Positions 63,999 through 64,000 of a stretch of DNA of 64,000 nt are shown here, piece after piece. Both the position numbers and the translations under genes were made by a program. The stretch covers positions 5,199,625-5,263,624 of the forward strand of contig NC_084599.1 in assembly GCF_033807715.1 (NCBI RefSeq), written 5' to 3'. Below the pieces are notes generated by a model that did not search any database, was not told where the DNA came from, and saw only the letters and a list, made by a program, of their open reading frames with translations. Every line of letters starts with the position of its first letter. The first letter of the stretch is position 1. The DNA is from Cololabis saira (lineage: Eukaryota > Chordata > Actinopteri > Beloniformes > Belonidae).

Positions 63999-64000
63999 GT

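Overview
The window is nuclear DNA from a ray-finned (teleost) fish. Genes are split by GT-AG introns, and the protein sequences are vertebrate: COMMD2, NDUFA11, MRPL55, a HIPK-type kinase and LONP1. The mobile DNA is the usual teleost mixture of L1/Tx1-, L2- and RTE-type LINEs, hAT, Tc1, Harbinger/ISL2EU and TTAA-targeting DNA transposons, and tRNA- and 5S-related SINEs. There are no bacterial or phage features.

Layout. 1-2.8 kb: the last four exons of COMMD2 (+), with its poly(A) signal. 2.9-7.0 kb: intergenic DNA with LINE 3' ends, a 704-bp hAT element and one unidentified coding-like block. 7.0-14.4 kb: complete NDUFA11 (-), four exons, introns filled by nested transposons. 14.4-17.2 kb: a promoter-side Kaiso-type hairpin, an L1 tail and a Tc1 relic. 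17.7-24.25 kb: complete MRPL55 (-), three exons; intron 1 holds a 3.8-kb ISL2EU-like transposon that ends about 20 bp from the exon 1 splice donor, and an NRF-1-like site lies in the promoter. 24.5-28.4 kb: a LINE relic split by a TTAA-flanked DNA transposon that itself carries another element. 28.49-44.26 kb: a tandem array of six nearly identical 2.6-kb units plus a 150-bp partial seventh. 44.4-47.85 kb: a recent, nearly full-length L2-type LINE (-). 49.4-50.65 kb: an intronless HIPK-like gene (-) whose product has lost the two catalytic aspartates. 52.76-62.6 kb: the last five exons of LONP1 (-), running off the right edge, with introns carrying an RTE LINE, a 2.5-kb TA-flanked element with a BED-finger hAT inside it, a tRNA-derived SINE, and a hAT enclosing a retroposon-like unit with a 151-aa membrane-protein ORF. 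The window ends inside another hAT element.

Function. NDUFA11, MRPL55 and LONP1 are all nuclear genes for mitochondrial proteins (complex I assembly and stability, the mitoribosome, matrix protease), all on the minus strand. NDUFA11 and LONP1 are also close together on human 19p13.3, so their linkage is probably ancestral. I see no operon-like logic. Most bases are transposon-derived, and the most unusual object is the 15.8-kb tandem array.
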